NCBI GenBank assembly: GCA_963576725.1
Contig: OY755252.1
Coordinates: forward strand, 48,610,840-48,674,839
DNA length: 64,000 nt
Origin: Azorinus chamasolen
Taxonomy: Eukaryota > Mollusca > Bivalvia > Cardiida > Solecurtidae
Reading direction: 5' to 3'
Shown: positions 11,308-22,870 of the stretch, in pieces
How the letters are laid out: each line of letters starts with the position of its first letter
Numbering within the stretch: position 1 is the stretch's first letter
The notes under the pieces: model-generated
The model's database searches: none
The model's input: the letters and a program-made list of their open reading frames with translations, nothing else
What the model was told of the DNA's origin: nothing
Position numbers and translations under genes: made by a program

Positions 11308-12527
11308 AACTAGAGGTTTGTTTTTGTCACAAAAACAGATGTCTCCCCCTCCCAACCTCTTTCCAATTCACAAGTGTAATGTTTGTAACTTCAAACTTAT
11401 CAGGGTCTAATTTTTAAGTCATCAGGGGCAATAACTCCAACATTGTCAGGGGAGACAATTCAAAAGCCCCAGGTACACAAAAGCACATGCTAGTCAACAT
11501 TCTTGTGAAGTTTGGTGACTCTAGTACTAGTGGTTTCAGAGATACATGTGACACAAAGTAAAGTTTCTCTTATTTTAAGTCATAAGGGGCAGTAACTCCA
11601 AGGTTATCAGGGGGAGACAATTAAAAAACTCAGATGCACAAAAACTCATGCTGGTGAACATTCCTGTGAAGTTTGGTGACTCTAGCCCTACTGGTTTCAG
11701 AGATACATGCAGCACAAAGTTTCTCTAATTTTAAGTTATCATATCAGGGGCAGTAACTCAAGAATTATCAGGGGGAGACAAATAAAAAAACCCAGGTGCA
11801 CAACAACTCATGCTGGTGAACATTCCTGTGAAGTTTGGTGACTCTAGCCCTAGTGGTTTTAAAGATATGCATGCCACAAAGTTTCTCTAATTTTAAGTAA
11901 TCACATCAGGGACAATAACTCCAAAGTTATCAAGGGGAGACAATTCAAAAATCCCAGGTGCACAACAACTCATGCTGGTGAACATTCCTGTGAAGTTTGA
12001 TGACTCTAGCCCCAGTGGTTTCAGAGATATGCACGACACTAAGTAAAGTTTGTCTAATTTTAAGTCATCAGGGGCAGTAACTCCAAAGTTAACAGGGGAG
12101 ACAATTCAAAAAACCCAAGAGCAAAACAACTCATGCTAGTGAACAATCCTGTGAAGTTTGGTGACTCTAGCCCTACTGGTTTCAGAGATACGCGCGACAC
12201 AAAGTTTGTATAAATTTAAGTATTCATATCAGGGGCAATAACTCAAGAATTATCAGGGGGAGACAATTCAAAAACCATAGGTGCACAACAACTCATGCTG
12301 GTGAACATTCCTGTGAAGTTTGGTGACTCTAGTACTAGCTGTTTCAGAGATACGCGCGACACAAAGTTTTTCTAATTTTAAGTCATCAGGGGCAATAACT
12401 CCGAAGTTATCAGGGGGAGACAATTCAAAAACCCTAGGTGCACAACAACTCATGATGGTGAACATTCCTGTGAAGTTTGGTGACTCTAGCCCAACTGGTT
12501 TCAGAGATACGCGCGACACAAGTTTGT

Positions 12528-12559
<32 letters not shown>

Positions 12560-12647
12560 GACGGACGGACGGACGGACGGACGGACGGACAGACAGACAA
12601 CTCTGGCAAAAACAATATATCTCCCCATAAATGGGGGAGACATAATT
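11308..12647. repeat. Tandem-repeat element family D, copy 1
   Basis: Begins AACTAGAGGTTTGTTTTTGT and ends GGGGGAGACATAATT. Inside are about seven copies of a ~160-bp unit with landmarks GGGGCAATAACTCC, GGGGGAGACAATTCA, AACTCATGCTGGTGAACATT and GGTTTCAGAGATAC, then a (GACGGACA)n tract at 12528-12598. The same ends and units recur at 30680-32941, which fixes both termini. The open frames rich in SVCPSVRPSV are octamer artefacts. No transposase is present; mode of movement unknown. Confidence 0.8.
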
Positions 12648-13195
12648 ACGACTGTCTGTCGATTACATGAGTTCTAAAAAGAAGAATGGCGTGAATTTCT
12701 AACATTTTTATGACCTTGACCATTTTTATGACCTTGACCCCGAATTACTGAAAGTGTTTCCAGAGTTCAAGATAAGATGCGTAAATTAAAAAAACATTTT
12801 CAAGAACAACTCCCTTATCTCTCCACCAAACTCTTCGAGACGATTCTAAAGAGTAATCACAAACTACGGTTTGGTGGAGAAATGACGATTTCAGTATTTG
12901 AGTACATTCCTTTATCTTTTGCTCTGATATTATTAATAATAAAAAAACGTTAAAACTTTCGACAGCCTATTTGTTTCCAAGCAGATTCTTAAAATGAAGA
13001 ATGACACAAAATTGAAACAGTTTATTATATTGAAACCGATTTACTCTGCGTGTGACTATTCAAACTTGTTGCAAAGTTCGATACATACTCGCATATTACA
13101 TAATTAAGTTTAAAACTTGTCTTTGATTACAGTTTATCTAATTTGTAGTACCAGAAACGCCCTCATAGGAGACGTTCAATCAGAAATTAAACCAC
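12648..13195. other. Gene-free stretch with hairpin family H
   Basis: A hairpin element at about 12765-12925 contains CTCTCCACCAAACTC, GAGACGATTCTAAA and the inverted GGTTTGGTGGAGAA. Relatives at 27190-27372, 35548-35735 and 42106-42268. The rest is unassigned. Confidence 0.6.
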
Positions 13196-13420
13196 GCCTT
13201 CCTTTATACAGAGGCATTTGGTGCCTTTTCAAACAGTTTAGACCCAGGTCTTGTAGGAGTCTGCTGACCAGGTTTAGCTCTGTTTGCTGATGATAAAACA
13301 TATATCTGATTCTGAAGCTTTTGTTATGGTCAAAATTACACCTTGGTCAAGACGTCATTATAAGATTCAATTAGATAACATTCATACATCATAATTTCTC
13401 AAATGAATAAGTTGTTGCCG
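13196..13420. mobile_element. MITE family A, diverged copy
   Basis: CCTTTTCAAACAGTTTAGACC pairs with TTTAGCTCTGTTTGCTGATG; the downstream TATATCTGATTCTGAAGC is shared with other A copies. The TTAA ends are lost. Confidence 0.55.
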
Positions 13421-14654
13421 TCTAGTACACAGCGCTGACTGCTCTACTTCAGTTAAAGTTATTCGTTTTCAAAAGTCTCGTTTAGGGTACAAACTGTCTT
13501 AAGCGACTGATCAGGGTCTACTCTGTTTGCAAAGGAGTACTAGAAAGGCCGTAATTGATCTGGATCAGAATCCAAATTTACACAGAAGGTTCAGGCCCCT
13601 GGATTTTATTTCTTTTTCTCACTTGAGTCGGATATCATTATAAAGCACTTGATTTTGAGCTTGCTCTTGAGAATAATTGTCATTATTATTTGTTCAAAAG
13701 TAAACAGAACAGACCCTGATCAAACGCTGATGACCAGTCCCCATACCAACAATCTGCAAAGAAATAACATTTTGAGAAAGAACTCATCTTGATTGACATT
13801 TTGGAAACAAAGCGGGTAGTGTTTAAAATATTTAGATTGAGCATTGTGCAAACGCTATATTACGGAGTACCACTAGGGGCATTGGGATCTCGCGAAGCGT
13901 CGCGTCTTTTTCAGCGGCTAGCTGTCTTTTTTTTTATTATTGTTCTAGTTTTCCACCAATCAGGATCTATGTTACATTGTAATTTGCATATGACCCACTA
14001 GTATTTTGCAATAAACTGTGTTTTCATTAGTTAATACCTAGAGTTCAGTCAAAACGTCATATAATACAGAAAGTAGTCATATTTACGCTTATATTAAGCA
14101 TGGAAGGCTGTTGAAAGTTATGTTCTAAAAATAGATGCTACAGAGAATTTCCCCTATAAATAAAAATAAACGCACACGACGAAGATAACCGGGGTCTCCG
14201 AAATAGGTTGGCATGTTTAAGCAGTTGTTTCACAATTCTCCATTGAGTTGGAAAGTCAAACAGACGGTTTCATCGAATTACCGGCTCGTCAAACTGATAC
14301 AGTAAACGAAATGTAGTTTCGTCAAACTGGGTATGGTATAAATTTGCGGCACTGTTCCCCTCCTCTATTACGGCCACTTAAAAGAAGGCTAATTGATCGT
14401 GAACGAAAGGCTCAGGTGGCAGCTCCTAAAGGAGCTTTCAGTTTACTTTCACATTGCTTTAAGCAGTGTTTTTAGGGTTTCGGCTTTTGCCGAAATCCTT
14501 ATAAAATGGATTGCGACTCAAACTATGGCGGAAAACCCTATTGCACGAGCGCTACCTAGCGGGAATCCCCCTAAGAGAATACGCGCATGTGCAGTGCTTG
14601 GCTTACAATCCGGTTCCGGAATCTTACAAAATATTTATAATGAAATATGGAAGG
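13421..14654. other. Gene-free stretch
   Basis: Half-hairpins of families A (about 13500-13535, 13690-13725) and of the mariner type (14405-14480, GGCAGCTCCTAAAGGAGCTT) are present. The 125-codon frame at 14393-14770 runs through these repeats and is not a gene. Confidence 0.5.
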
Positions 14655-14770
14655 TGGATCCATTAGCAAACAGAGCAGACCCTGAATCTATGGGAGCGAG
14701 CTGTCTGATCTGGGTCGAATCTATTTGCAGATGCATGAAAACAAGTTTATATGGGGAAATTAAGGGTTAA
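14655..14770. mobile_element. MITE family A, reversed partial copy
   Basis: TAGCAAACAGAGCAGACCCTG pairs with the GGGTCGAATCTATTTGCAG arm; the copy closes with TTAAGGGTTAA at 14770. Confidence 0.6.
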
Positions 14771-14925
14771 ATAGACTTCTTCTGTTCTTTACGTCCTTTA
14801 CAGTATAAAGGTTACAGCACACTGGTGGTCAGTAATGCAGGGCAACTGTTACATCATACTAAAATCACTAGAGGTCATACGCTTAACTCTTTGCACGCTA
14901 GCGGCTAAACTGTGATTACCTATGC

Positions 14926-14992
14926 AAACAGTTTGGATCCAGTTGAGAGGCCACATAATTCTGCGTCTCATCAGGATCCAAACTGTTTGTCA
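14926..14992. repeat. Hairpin family I (GGATCC palindrome)
   Basis: AAACAGTTTGGATCCAGTTG pairs with CATCAGGATCCAAACTGTTT. Clear relatives occur at 24791-24836, 29743-29806, 34118-34178, 34552-34620 and 42900-42975. Short enough to be a folded MITE core. Confidence 0.7.
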
Positions 14993-14999
14993 TCTTGAT

Positions 15000-16786
15000 C
15001 ATATTTTTGCATAAAATGAAAGAAAGTTTATTGAAGAATCGAAGTAGACGTCAATTGTTGCAAACGAAACATCACTCAGCATTATAAGGATTAAGCAAGC
15101 TGTAGAGACTGTAATATCGTCTGCTTCAGGTTTGTCATCATTTGAATTTCTAAAAGATCAGTTTTAGGCATTTTGACCTATTAAGGCAAAATTGTCACAA
15201 GTTGTAAACAGTTTAGATTTTGGTCAGACAGTTACTTGGTATTAGATCTGAATCCAAACAGGGTGTCCCACTCTGCCAGCCTTCATTGTTTAAGTAGCTT
15301 GGATGGTAGTATTAACAATTACTATTAAAAGGAAACAAGGGTTTTTGTATCCTTTATATTATTAAAAAATCATTAAAATGAAAAAAAGGAGAAAGGCAAA
15401 CAAAATGAGACAAAGCACTTTCTTATCTTTTAATTTATAAACATTTCATCATTTATTGATTTACGTGTCAGGCTTATAGTATCTTATAGTAATATATGTA
15501 ATTTATTTCTAATTCATATCATTTATTTCTATGACGCCGGTTACTGATCAGGGTCTGTAGTGTTTACTACAGCACTAACTGTAATTTGCATGTATGACTA
15601 TAATTTATTTTTAATTATATCATTTATTGATATACTTGTTACATGTATGATGCTGCAAATAGCAAATACCCTGGCCAGTTGTGGTAACTGATCGGGGTAT
15701 GTATTGTTTGCAGCACAGACTCACAAATTGACCCTGAACAGACTCACACTCGCAGTCTCCTCAGGAAGAAGTAAGAAAATACAACATAATCACACAAAAA
15801 GACAAGGTAAAGGCATGGATAAACTATTAAGGGTCTTTTCTGTTTGCAAAAGCACAGAAAGGCTTATTTTGCTCAGACAAATTGTACCCGATATGGAACC
15901 CTGAAATCGTCTTCACTATAAAATATAAAGTGAAACAATATTATGTGTCTAACAACCCATATACCAATGGGAGGTTTTACTTCAAATTTTCACCCATGAT
16001 AAGCTGTCAACCTTAATGTGAAGATTTTCTTAAAGAATGTAATTATTGCTCTGACCATTTTACCAGAGTTATGGGACTCTGAAATTTTCTTCACTGTATA
16101 ACACATAGTCAAAAGTGCTTGATATAGAGACACTATTGTTAGGGGGAGTAGTGCATCAGAAACAATTTTCTAGTTAATTTTATTTTCCCTGTTGTATCCT
16201 GCCATGCTAAGTTGAAATATATTTGTTACTTTATAATTTGTCATATTGTTAATATCACCCCACAGTATATTTGGCAATTATTGTGTAGGGTATTTAGAAT
16301 CATAAGGAATATGTCTAAAATTGGTGGAAGTTTATATATGGATAAGTGAATGATGCTTGCTAATTACTGTTATGGTCCACCAGATAGTAGCAGAAGTATG
16401 ACCCTTACTTTCAAATAATGCAGTGATGGCTCTATACTACATTAAACATCAATTTTGGCTCTATTGGCACAAAGTGGCAAGTTGAGCTATTGGAATCGCA
16501 CTGTGTGTGACATGTTCATAAAAAAATTCTTTAAATGTCTTCCAAACTACTGACATGATTTTCAGAAAAATCCACAGCAAACAATCAATATAATAAATGT
16601 ATATTATGTCCGAAACCTTCAGTACTGTCAGTACTTTGATTACTTTATTACCGTTGACACGCTTCGTTCAACATATACGCCGCCACCTGACCGTATTTAA
16701 AAGTTTCAATACACTTTTTAGGCAAATCTGCCTTTTTGTTGGGCTGTTTCATGAAATATGTCCTGTTTGATCAGCCAAAATAGATC
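15000..16786. other. Gene-free stretch
   Basis: AT-rich. Short fragments of A/I hairpins (15230-15260, 15545-15570, 15685-15710). Two loosely similar ~170-bp segments near 15895 and 16065 share GGGACTCTGAAATTTTCTTC-like wording and may be a decayed tandem element. No exon supported. Confidence 0.5.
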
Positions 16787-17648
16787 TGGGTCTACATGGC
16801 ATAGGACCAGTGTACTCAATAGTGTAATCTATATAGGTATACATGGCATACGACCAGTGTACTCAATAGTGTACTCTATATAGGTATACATAGCATACGA
16901 CCAGTGTACTCAATAGAGTACTCTATATAGGTATACATGGCATACGACCAGTGTACTCAATAGTGTACTCTATATAGGTATACATGGCATACGACCAGTG
17001 TACTCAAAAGTGTACTCTATATAGGTATACATGGCATATGACCAGTGTACTCAAAAGTGTACTCTATATAGGTATACATGGCATACGACCAGTGTACTCA
17101 ATAGTGTACTCTATATAGGTATACATGGCATACGACCAGTGTACTCAAAAGTGTACTCTATATAGGTATACATGGCATACGACCAGTGTACTCAATAGAG
17201 TACTCTATATAGGTCTACATGGCATAGGACCAGTGTACTCAATAGTGTACTCTATATAGGTCTACATGGCATAGGACCAGTGTACTCAATAGTGTACTCT
17301 ATATAGGTCTACATAGCATACGACCAGTGTACTCAATAGTGTACTCTATATAGGTATACATGGCATACGACCAGTGTACTCAATAGTATACTCTATATAG
17401 GTCTACATAGCATAGGACCAGTGTACTCAATAGTGTACTCTATATAGGTCTACAAAGCATACGACCAGTGTACTCAATAGTGTACTCTATATAGGTATAC
17501 ATGGCATACGACCAGTGTACTCAATAGTGTACTCTATATATGTATACATGGCATACGACCAGTGTACTCAATAGTGTACTCTATATAGGTATACATGGCA
17601 TACGACCAGTGTACTCAAAAGTGTACTCTATATAGGTATACATGGCAT
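16787..17648. repeat. 47-bp minisatellite, left part (~18 copies)
   Basis: Consensus contains CATACGACCAGTGTACTCAA then TAGTGTACTCTATATAGGTA; period 47 bp with few substitutions (CATAGGACC versus CATACGACC, CAATAG versus CAAAAG). It stops at ...CATGGCAT, and the next bases of the unit (ACGACC) are found 4.95 kb away at 22604, so the LINE sits inside the array. Confidence 0.9.
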
Positions 17649-17876
17649 TTTATTCTCATGCGCCAAAAGTGTGAAGGCTGCATTCATTTCGCTCTGATGC
17701 TTTGCATAGTTTAAAGAGGGAAATACTTCGAAAAACTTTCTGAAACGTAACACTATTGTGCAAGAAGGAAGTGTTAATAGATTGGTGTACTTTTTAAGTG
17801 ATTCTGTTGTGTGATTTGACGGAAAAAGTGAAATTAATAAATCTTTTTTTGTGCATTACTGGATCTTTAAATTCAA

Positions 17877-20800
17877 ATGTGTGTGCCTCAGGCATTAGGA
17901 TATACAGATGAAGAGCGGATTAGTACAACACGGCCACAGTTACAGTTACAGTATACCAGGTGCGATCTTTCCATTATAGGGCAATTATCGCCTATTTTGA
18001 AACCCAACAAGCTAGTATTGTCCAGGTTGAAAGAGTTAGGGCTGTTAAACTTTGGTCAGTTTGGCTTAGCTAAATTCAGAGGCTCCAGAGGGGGCAACTC
18101 AAAACCAAAGCATATTTGGGATGAAAATAAAGGTGTTCATTTAAACAGATTAAGGGAAATACCTCAGTCAATTCCAATTGTTTCTGGAAACCGTCCGACA
18201 GAATGTAAGGTTTCACCTGATGGCATAAATCTCAGTCATTTGAAACAGTTTCCCCAGGTAATCCCCGTTATTTCGAAACCTAACCTGTACGCGAGTATAT
18301 TCTCAACAGTGTCCCTTTCTGAGAAAACGAAAACTGTTGTTCATGTAAAACGCGAACCTCCAATGCCTGTGAGAATTCGGACCTTTGTAAAAGTATGCAG
18401 TATAAACCCTAGATCAGTCAAAAACAAGGCTCTTTCTATTTGCGACTATATCGTTTCAAATGACTTTGATGTGGTAGCCATTACGGAAACCTGGCTCGGT
18501 AGTTCTGTTGACAATTCTTGCTTAAGTGAACTGGTTCCTACTCATTACAGAATCCAATATGTCCCTCGTTGCAATGGCAACCGTGGCGGCGGGGTTGCAA
18601 TCATACATAAGGCTTCAATAGGACTTCGTCTCCATAAATCGACAAGAGATAACGATTTCTCAAACTTTGAGTACATGGACTGCACTATCAGTGTCCGAGA
18701 TTTCAATATGCGCCTAGTAGTTGCTTATAGACCACCGCCATCTCGTGGTAATGGTCTAAAAACCGGAGATTTCCTCGAGAGTGAGTGGCCATTTTTCTTA
18801 TCTAAACTTGTGACCACCGATAAACCGGTCGTCATTGTAGGGGATTTAAATATCCACCTTGACATTCCAAATGACAGAAACACTGCTAACTTTGTTAGTA
18901 CACTCGAATCATTTGGACTGCGACAGCATGTAAATGAAGCCACTCATGTAGGGGGACATACTCTTGATGTTGTTATTACACGAGATGGTGATGACTGTGT
19001 GTCAAACATTGAAGTCACGGACCCTGGACTGTCCGACAGTAGTGGTAAAATTTCGCGAGATCATTTTTCTGTGACTTTCGAGGCAAAGGCCGCAAAACCT
19101 CCAACAGTGAGGAAAACTGTTTCATTTCGGAAACTTAGGGCAATTAATATCGAATCATTCAAAAGGGACCTCCTCGACTCAGTACCCATCGAGACAAGTA
19201 TGCAAACGGCAGATATTGATGAGCTGGTTAAATCATATACACACATACTGGCAGCACTTGTCAATAAACATGCACCACTGTGTACTAAAACCATAACACT
19301 CAGACCATCTTGGTATACCCAGGAACTGCACGATGCAAAACATGTAAAGCGCAAATTGGAACGGAACTGGAAAAAGTCCAGGCTCACAATAGACCATCAG
19401 CTATACAGAGAACAGTGTGCCAAAGTCAACAAGCTGCTGATAAAGTCGAGAATTGATTTCTACTCAGAGAAAATTGAAACATGCCAGGCAGACTCAAAAA
19501 GTCTTTTCAAAGTCACTAAGCATCTGCTAGGTTCAACTAATGATATCGCATTGCCTAAGAATTCATCCTCGAAACAACTTGCACAAGACTTCAGTGACTT
19601 TTTCGTTGAAAAGGTGGACAAAATACGGGCAGATATTTCATCAGGCACTGTATCCAGTGTGCCGAATACCACTGAGATGCAGCATTCAAGAAACCTTTTA
19701 GAAACGTTTGATGCGGCTACAGTGGAAGAAGTAGAACAGATCATTAAGGCATCCCCCTGTAAGTCTTGCGAACTGGATCCAATACATACATGGCTGCTAA
19801 AGGCATGCCTTGATGAACTCCTACCGATTTTTGACAAACATTATTAACTCCTCTTTAGACACTGCCTGCGTTCCAAAAAGTTTCAAGACGTCACATGTCA
19901 GACCCCTTCTAAAGAAACCTGATCTCGATTCAAATGAACTTAAAAACTATAGGCCTGTATCAAATCTGCCATTTGTCTCCAAAGTATTAGAAAAAGTTGT
20001 TGACAAACGCATTGAGTCCCATCTGACCTCAAACAGTCTACACGAGCAGCATCAGTCAGCATACCGAAAGCATCATTCAACAGAGACTGCTCTTCTGAAA
20101 GTTCAAAACGATATCCTTCAATCCCTAGATAGAAACGAAATTACAATCCTGGTGATGCTTGACTTATCGGCTGCATTGATACTATCGATCACGAAACGTT
20201 GCTGAAACGCCTGGAAAGAGACTTCGGAATCATTGGGAAACCTCTTGAGTGGATGACCTCCTATCTAAATGACCGCTATCAAAAAGTGTCAATAGATGGG
20301 GAATTGTCCACTCCAGTTGACATGAGATATAGCGTGCCACAGGGATCGGTCCTAGGACCGAAGCACTACATCATGTACACAAAACCTGTCGGCTCAATAT
20401 GCAGAACCCATGGGCTCAATCACCATTTTTATGCCGATGACTCACAATTATACCTATCATTTAAGCCCAAGGACATTTCCTGTCAACAGGAAGCTTTATC
20501 ACGAGTTGAGAGCTGTCTCAAGGAGCTAGTGTCTTGGATGCACCAGAACATGCTGAAGCTCAATACTGACAAAACCGAGGTCATACTGTTTCATACTAAA
20601 AACACAGAAGTACCTGAAGAGATTCATGTGCAAGTAGGACCCTCTAAAATCAAGCCATCTCTGTGTATAAAGAATCTCGGCGCATGGCTCGATTCACAAA
20701 TGGATATGACATCACACATCAATTCCGTGTGTAGGTCTAGTTATGCACAGCTCCGACGAATAGGTCATATAAGAAAGTATCTCTCGCCTGCTGCTACCAA

Positions 20801-21336
20801 GTCTTTGGTGAACTCTCTGGTTACACTGTTATACTGTTGGTCGGACGTTAAACCCAACTCACTCACTCACTCTGGTTACATCAAAGATAGACTACTGCAA
20901 CTCATTGCTGCATGGAATTCCAAACAAAACACTGTGGAAGCTTCAAAGAGTGCAAAACACAGCAGCCCGCATCATAACAAGGACTTCTCGATATAATCAT
21001 ATCACGCCGGTTTTGAAAGAACTTCACTGGCTTCCGGTTCAGCATCGGATTGAATTCAAAATTCTGACACTTACGTATAAGGCCATGCACAATGAATCCG
21101 CCAAGTACATTGTCGACATGCTTGACGTGTACAGGCCCCGCAGAGAATTAAGATCAGGAAGTAGTTCTTTGTCGTTGATTGTACCAAAACGTCGTAAGGT
21201 AAAGTACGGTGAGAGAAGTTTCATGCATGCAGCTCCCAAACTCTGGAATGCTCTTCCATCAGGCATTAGAGATGCAAGCTCACTGGCATGTTTCAAAAAA
21301 TCTCTGAAAACGCATTTCTTCAACATATATTATTAG
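17877..21336 (+). pseudogene. LINE endonuclease-reverse transcriptase, frame broken three times
   Basis: The first frame (17877-19847) has an N-terminal region with an RGSRGG motif (near residue 68), then an APE endonuclease at about residues 172-405: SINPRS, AITETWL, GGGVAI, VAYRPP, VGDLNIHLD and SRDHF. The reverse transcriptase continues in the next frames with [29 protein letters not shown], the catalytic FYADD at about 20430, and a C-terminal LHWLPV...[10 protein letters not shown] block ending at 21336. Breaks: one extra T in a T run near 19830, one missing T near 20178, and a 55-bp net insertion at 20815-20880. The endonuclease half looks intact. Two of the breaks are single-base changes in homopolymers and could be sequencing errors; the third cannot. 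Acts in target-primed reverse transcription when intact; this copy is not expected to. Confidence 0.85.
20815..20880. mobile_element. SINE-tail insertion with 11-bp target duplication
   Basis: The string CTCTGGTTACA is present at 20815-20825 and again at 20870-20880. The 44 bp between them include GTCGGACGTTAAACCC followed by (ACTC)n, a 3'-tail style seen in tRNA-derived SINEs. Removing the insert and one repeat restores a continuous reverse-transcriptase frame, which supports insertion after the LINE arrived. Confidence 0.7.
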
Positions 21337-21803
21337 GGCAGTTTAGAAAACGTACCTGCTAATCGTCGGTTATCATAATTGCTGCATTGGCCACAGAGTG
21401 TTGATCCTGCCACTTCCTTATGGCTGTGGACTTTTAAACCCCTTTTTTCAAATATAATGCTCCACAAATGTAGAAAATAGATAAATGAATAACAAAAACC
21501 TCATCCATATTTTTATGGACTTCTAGGGAATCCCCTTGCTGTTGAACGTGCGGGTGTTGTGTCAGCGGGATTCCGCTGTCCAGTTGTTGCGGTGGCCGAG
21601 GGAGTGCTGTTGTCAAACGGGGCATCCCTATATGCTTGGTACCTCTGGTAACTCCAGTTCCAATGCCGGAGGGAGCACCGTAGTGGAACAGGGCATCCCT
21701 CTACGGTATAATTGGGAGTCTTGCTGGCATGACTTGCTACCCTGCCGTTAACCAGTGCCAGGGATTCCTGTTAAGCTGACCCAGTTTCCGTATTTTTACT
21801 TAC

Positions 21804-22011
21804 CAGTGAACTGGGTCGTGTAATATATGGACAGCGGGCAAATTAAGCCTGTACGGTCTAATGCAGCATCGCGTGTCTCAGTCAGTCTCGATTTGTCCGA
21901 TGTGATTCCTTTGCCATTGCAGCCGGTGGGATATGTTGCAGGAACAGTATACGTGATACCTTCTTTAGCTCTACTTTGGCTGGGCTTTTTTGGGTTCCCA
22001 TAATAAGACAT
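21804..22011 (-). other. Antisense exon-like frame inside LINE 3' region
   Basis: On the minus strand an ATG at 22011 opens a frame of 69 codons that reaches a consensus splice donor (CACTG|GTAAGTA, donor at 21802-21803). The residues are mixed and not repeat-like (begins MSYYGNPKKPSQ). Further along the minus strand, 21434-21720 has Pro-rich frames (GMPRLTTALPRPPQQ) with two related ~90-bp segments. It could be a host gene piece carried by the LINE, part of another inserted element, or chance. Not recognised. Confidence 0.3.
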
Positions 22012-22603
22012 TTTATTCTGTAATTAAACTTTGGATATACCCAATTACAACTCTATTAAAATATGATACGCTGTGTACTCCCTCATTGCCATAGCGGGTC
22101 GAATAGTGTTTGACTGGAGGGGTTGCATAGTGCGCGTATATAACAGTTGTGTATTTGTATTGCTTAGTTTATATGCATGAACTTCAAATTGATCTTTTCT
22201 GTTACCCAATTTTCCGGCAATATTTTATGTGCAGTGTTGTATGTTAAACGAATGTACCCAAGTCTGTTGAGTCTGGGTCAAAATTATGGGACGTACTGGC
22301 ACTGCGCATAGAATGTTGCATTCAAGTTTTGTTTTTTATAATCTGAGTGCGTTGACACACTATAATAGAACATACTACGACACAGACAGATAAACTTACG
22401 GAAAAGATTAGCTTATTTACCAATGTCCTAAATAAATTCTATTTTATTATTATTCTTATCTATATATAAGTATTAAATATATTTTATTTTAAATGTTCTG
22501 TAATTTATGCATTATTGTACAGTAAATGTATCTTTGTGAAGCGCTTTTGAACGCACATATCCTGTATGAAAAGAGCGCTATATAAATGTGGTATAAAAAT
22601 AAT

Positions 22604-22870
22604 ACGACCAGTGTACTCAATAGAGTACTCTATATAGGTATACATGGCATACGACCAGTGTACTCAATAGTGTACTAAGTATTAGAAAAAGGCATACGAC
22701 CAGTGTACTCAATGTACTCAGTGTAAACATGGCATACGACCAGTGTACTCAATAGAGTACTCTATATAGGTATACATGGCATACGACCAGTGTACTCAAT
22801 AGTGTACTCTATATAGGTATACATGGCATACGACCAGTGTACTCAAAAGTGTACTCTATATAGGTATACT
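22604..22870. repeat. 47-bp minisatellite, right part (~5-6 copies)
   Basis: Continuation of the array at 16787-17648 with the same 47-bp unit; one unit near 22675-22730 is rearranged (AGTGTACTAAGTATTAG). Its first base continues exactly where the left part stopped. Confidence 0.9.

Larger units (their letters stand above)
17649..22603 (+). mobile_element. CR1/L2-like non-LTR retrotransposon, inserted in minisatellite
   Basis: About 4.95 kb: a 228-bp 5' region, one long coding region with APE endonuclease and reverse transcriptase (17877-21336), and a 3' region ending in GAGCGCTATATAAATG plus a short ATAAAAATAAT tail, a 3'-end type shared by many invertebrate CR1/L2-group LINEs and their SINEs. 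The minisatellite unit is interrupted at ...GGCAT and resumes at (AT)ACGACC, so both ends are defined to within 2 bp and any target duplication is at most 2 bp (AT). The clade assignment is by motif style only. Confidence 0.85.

Noticed and set aside
12268..12643. SVCPSVRPSVR-rich minus-strand frames (also near 3176, 27582, 32680)
   Set aside because: They read through GACGGACA octamer tracts and tandem units of repeat families C and D; no independent coding evidence.
14393..14770. 125-codon plus-strand frame
   Set aside because: Covers a half mariner-type hairpin and a family A MITE; composition and start context do not suggest a gene.
19061..19837. Minus-strand frames of 108 and 125 codons inside the LINE
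   Set aside because: Shadows of the plus-strand endonuclease and reverse-transcriptase coding sequence.
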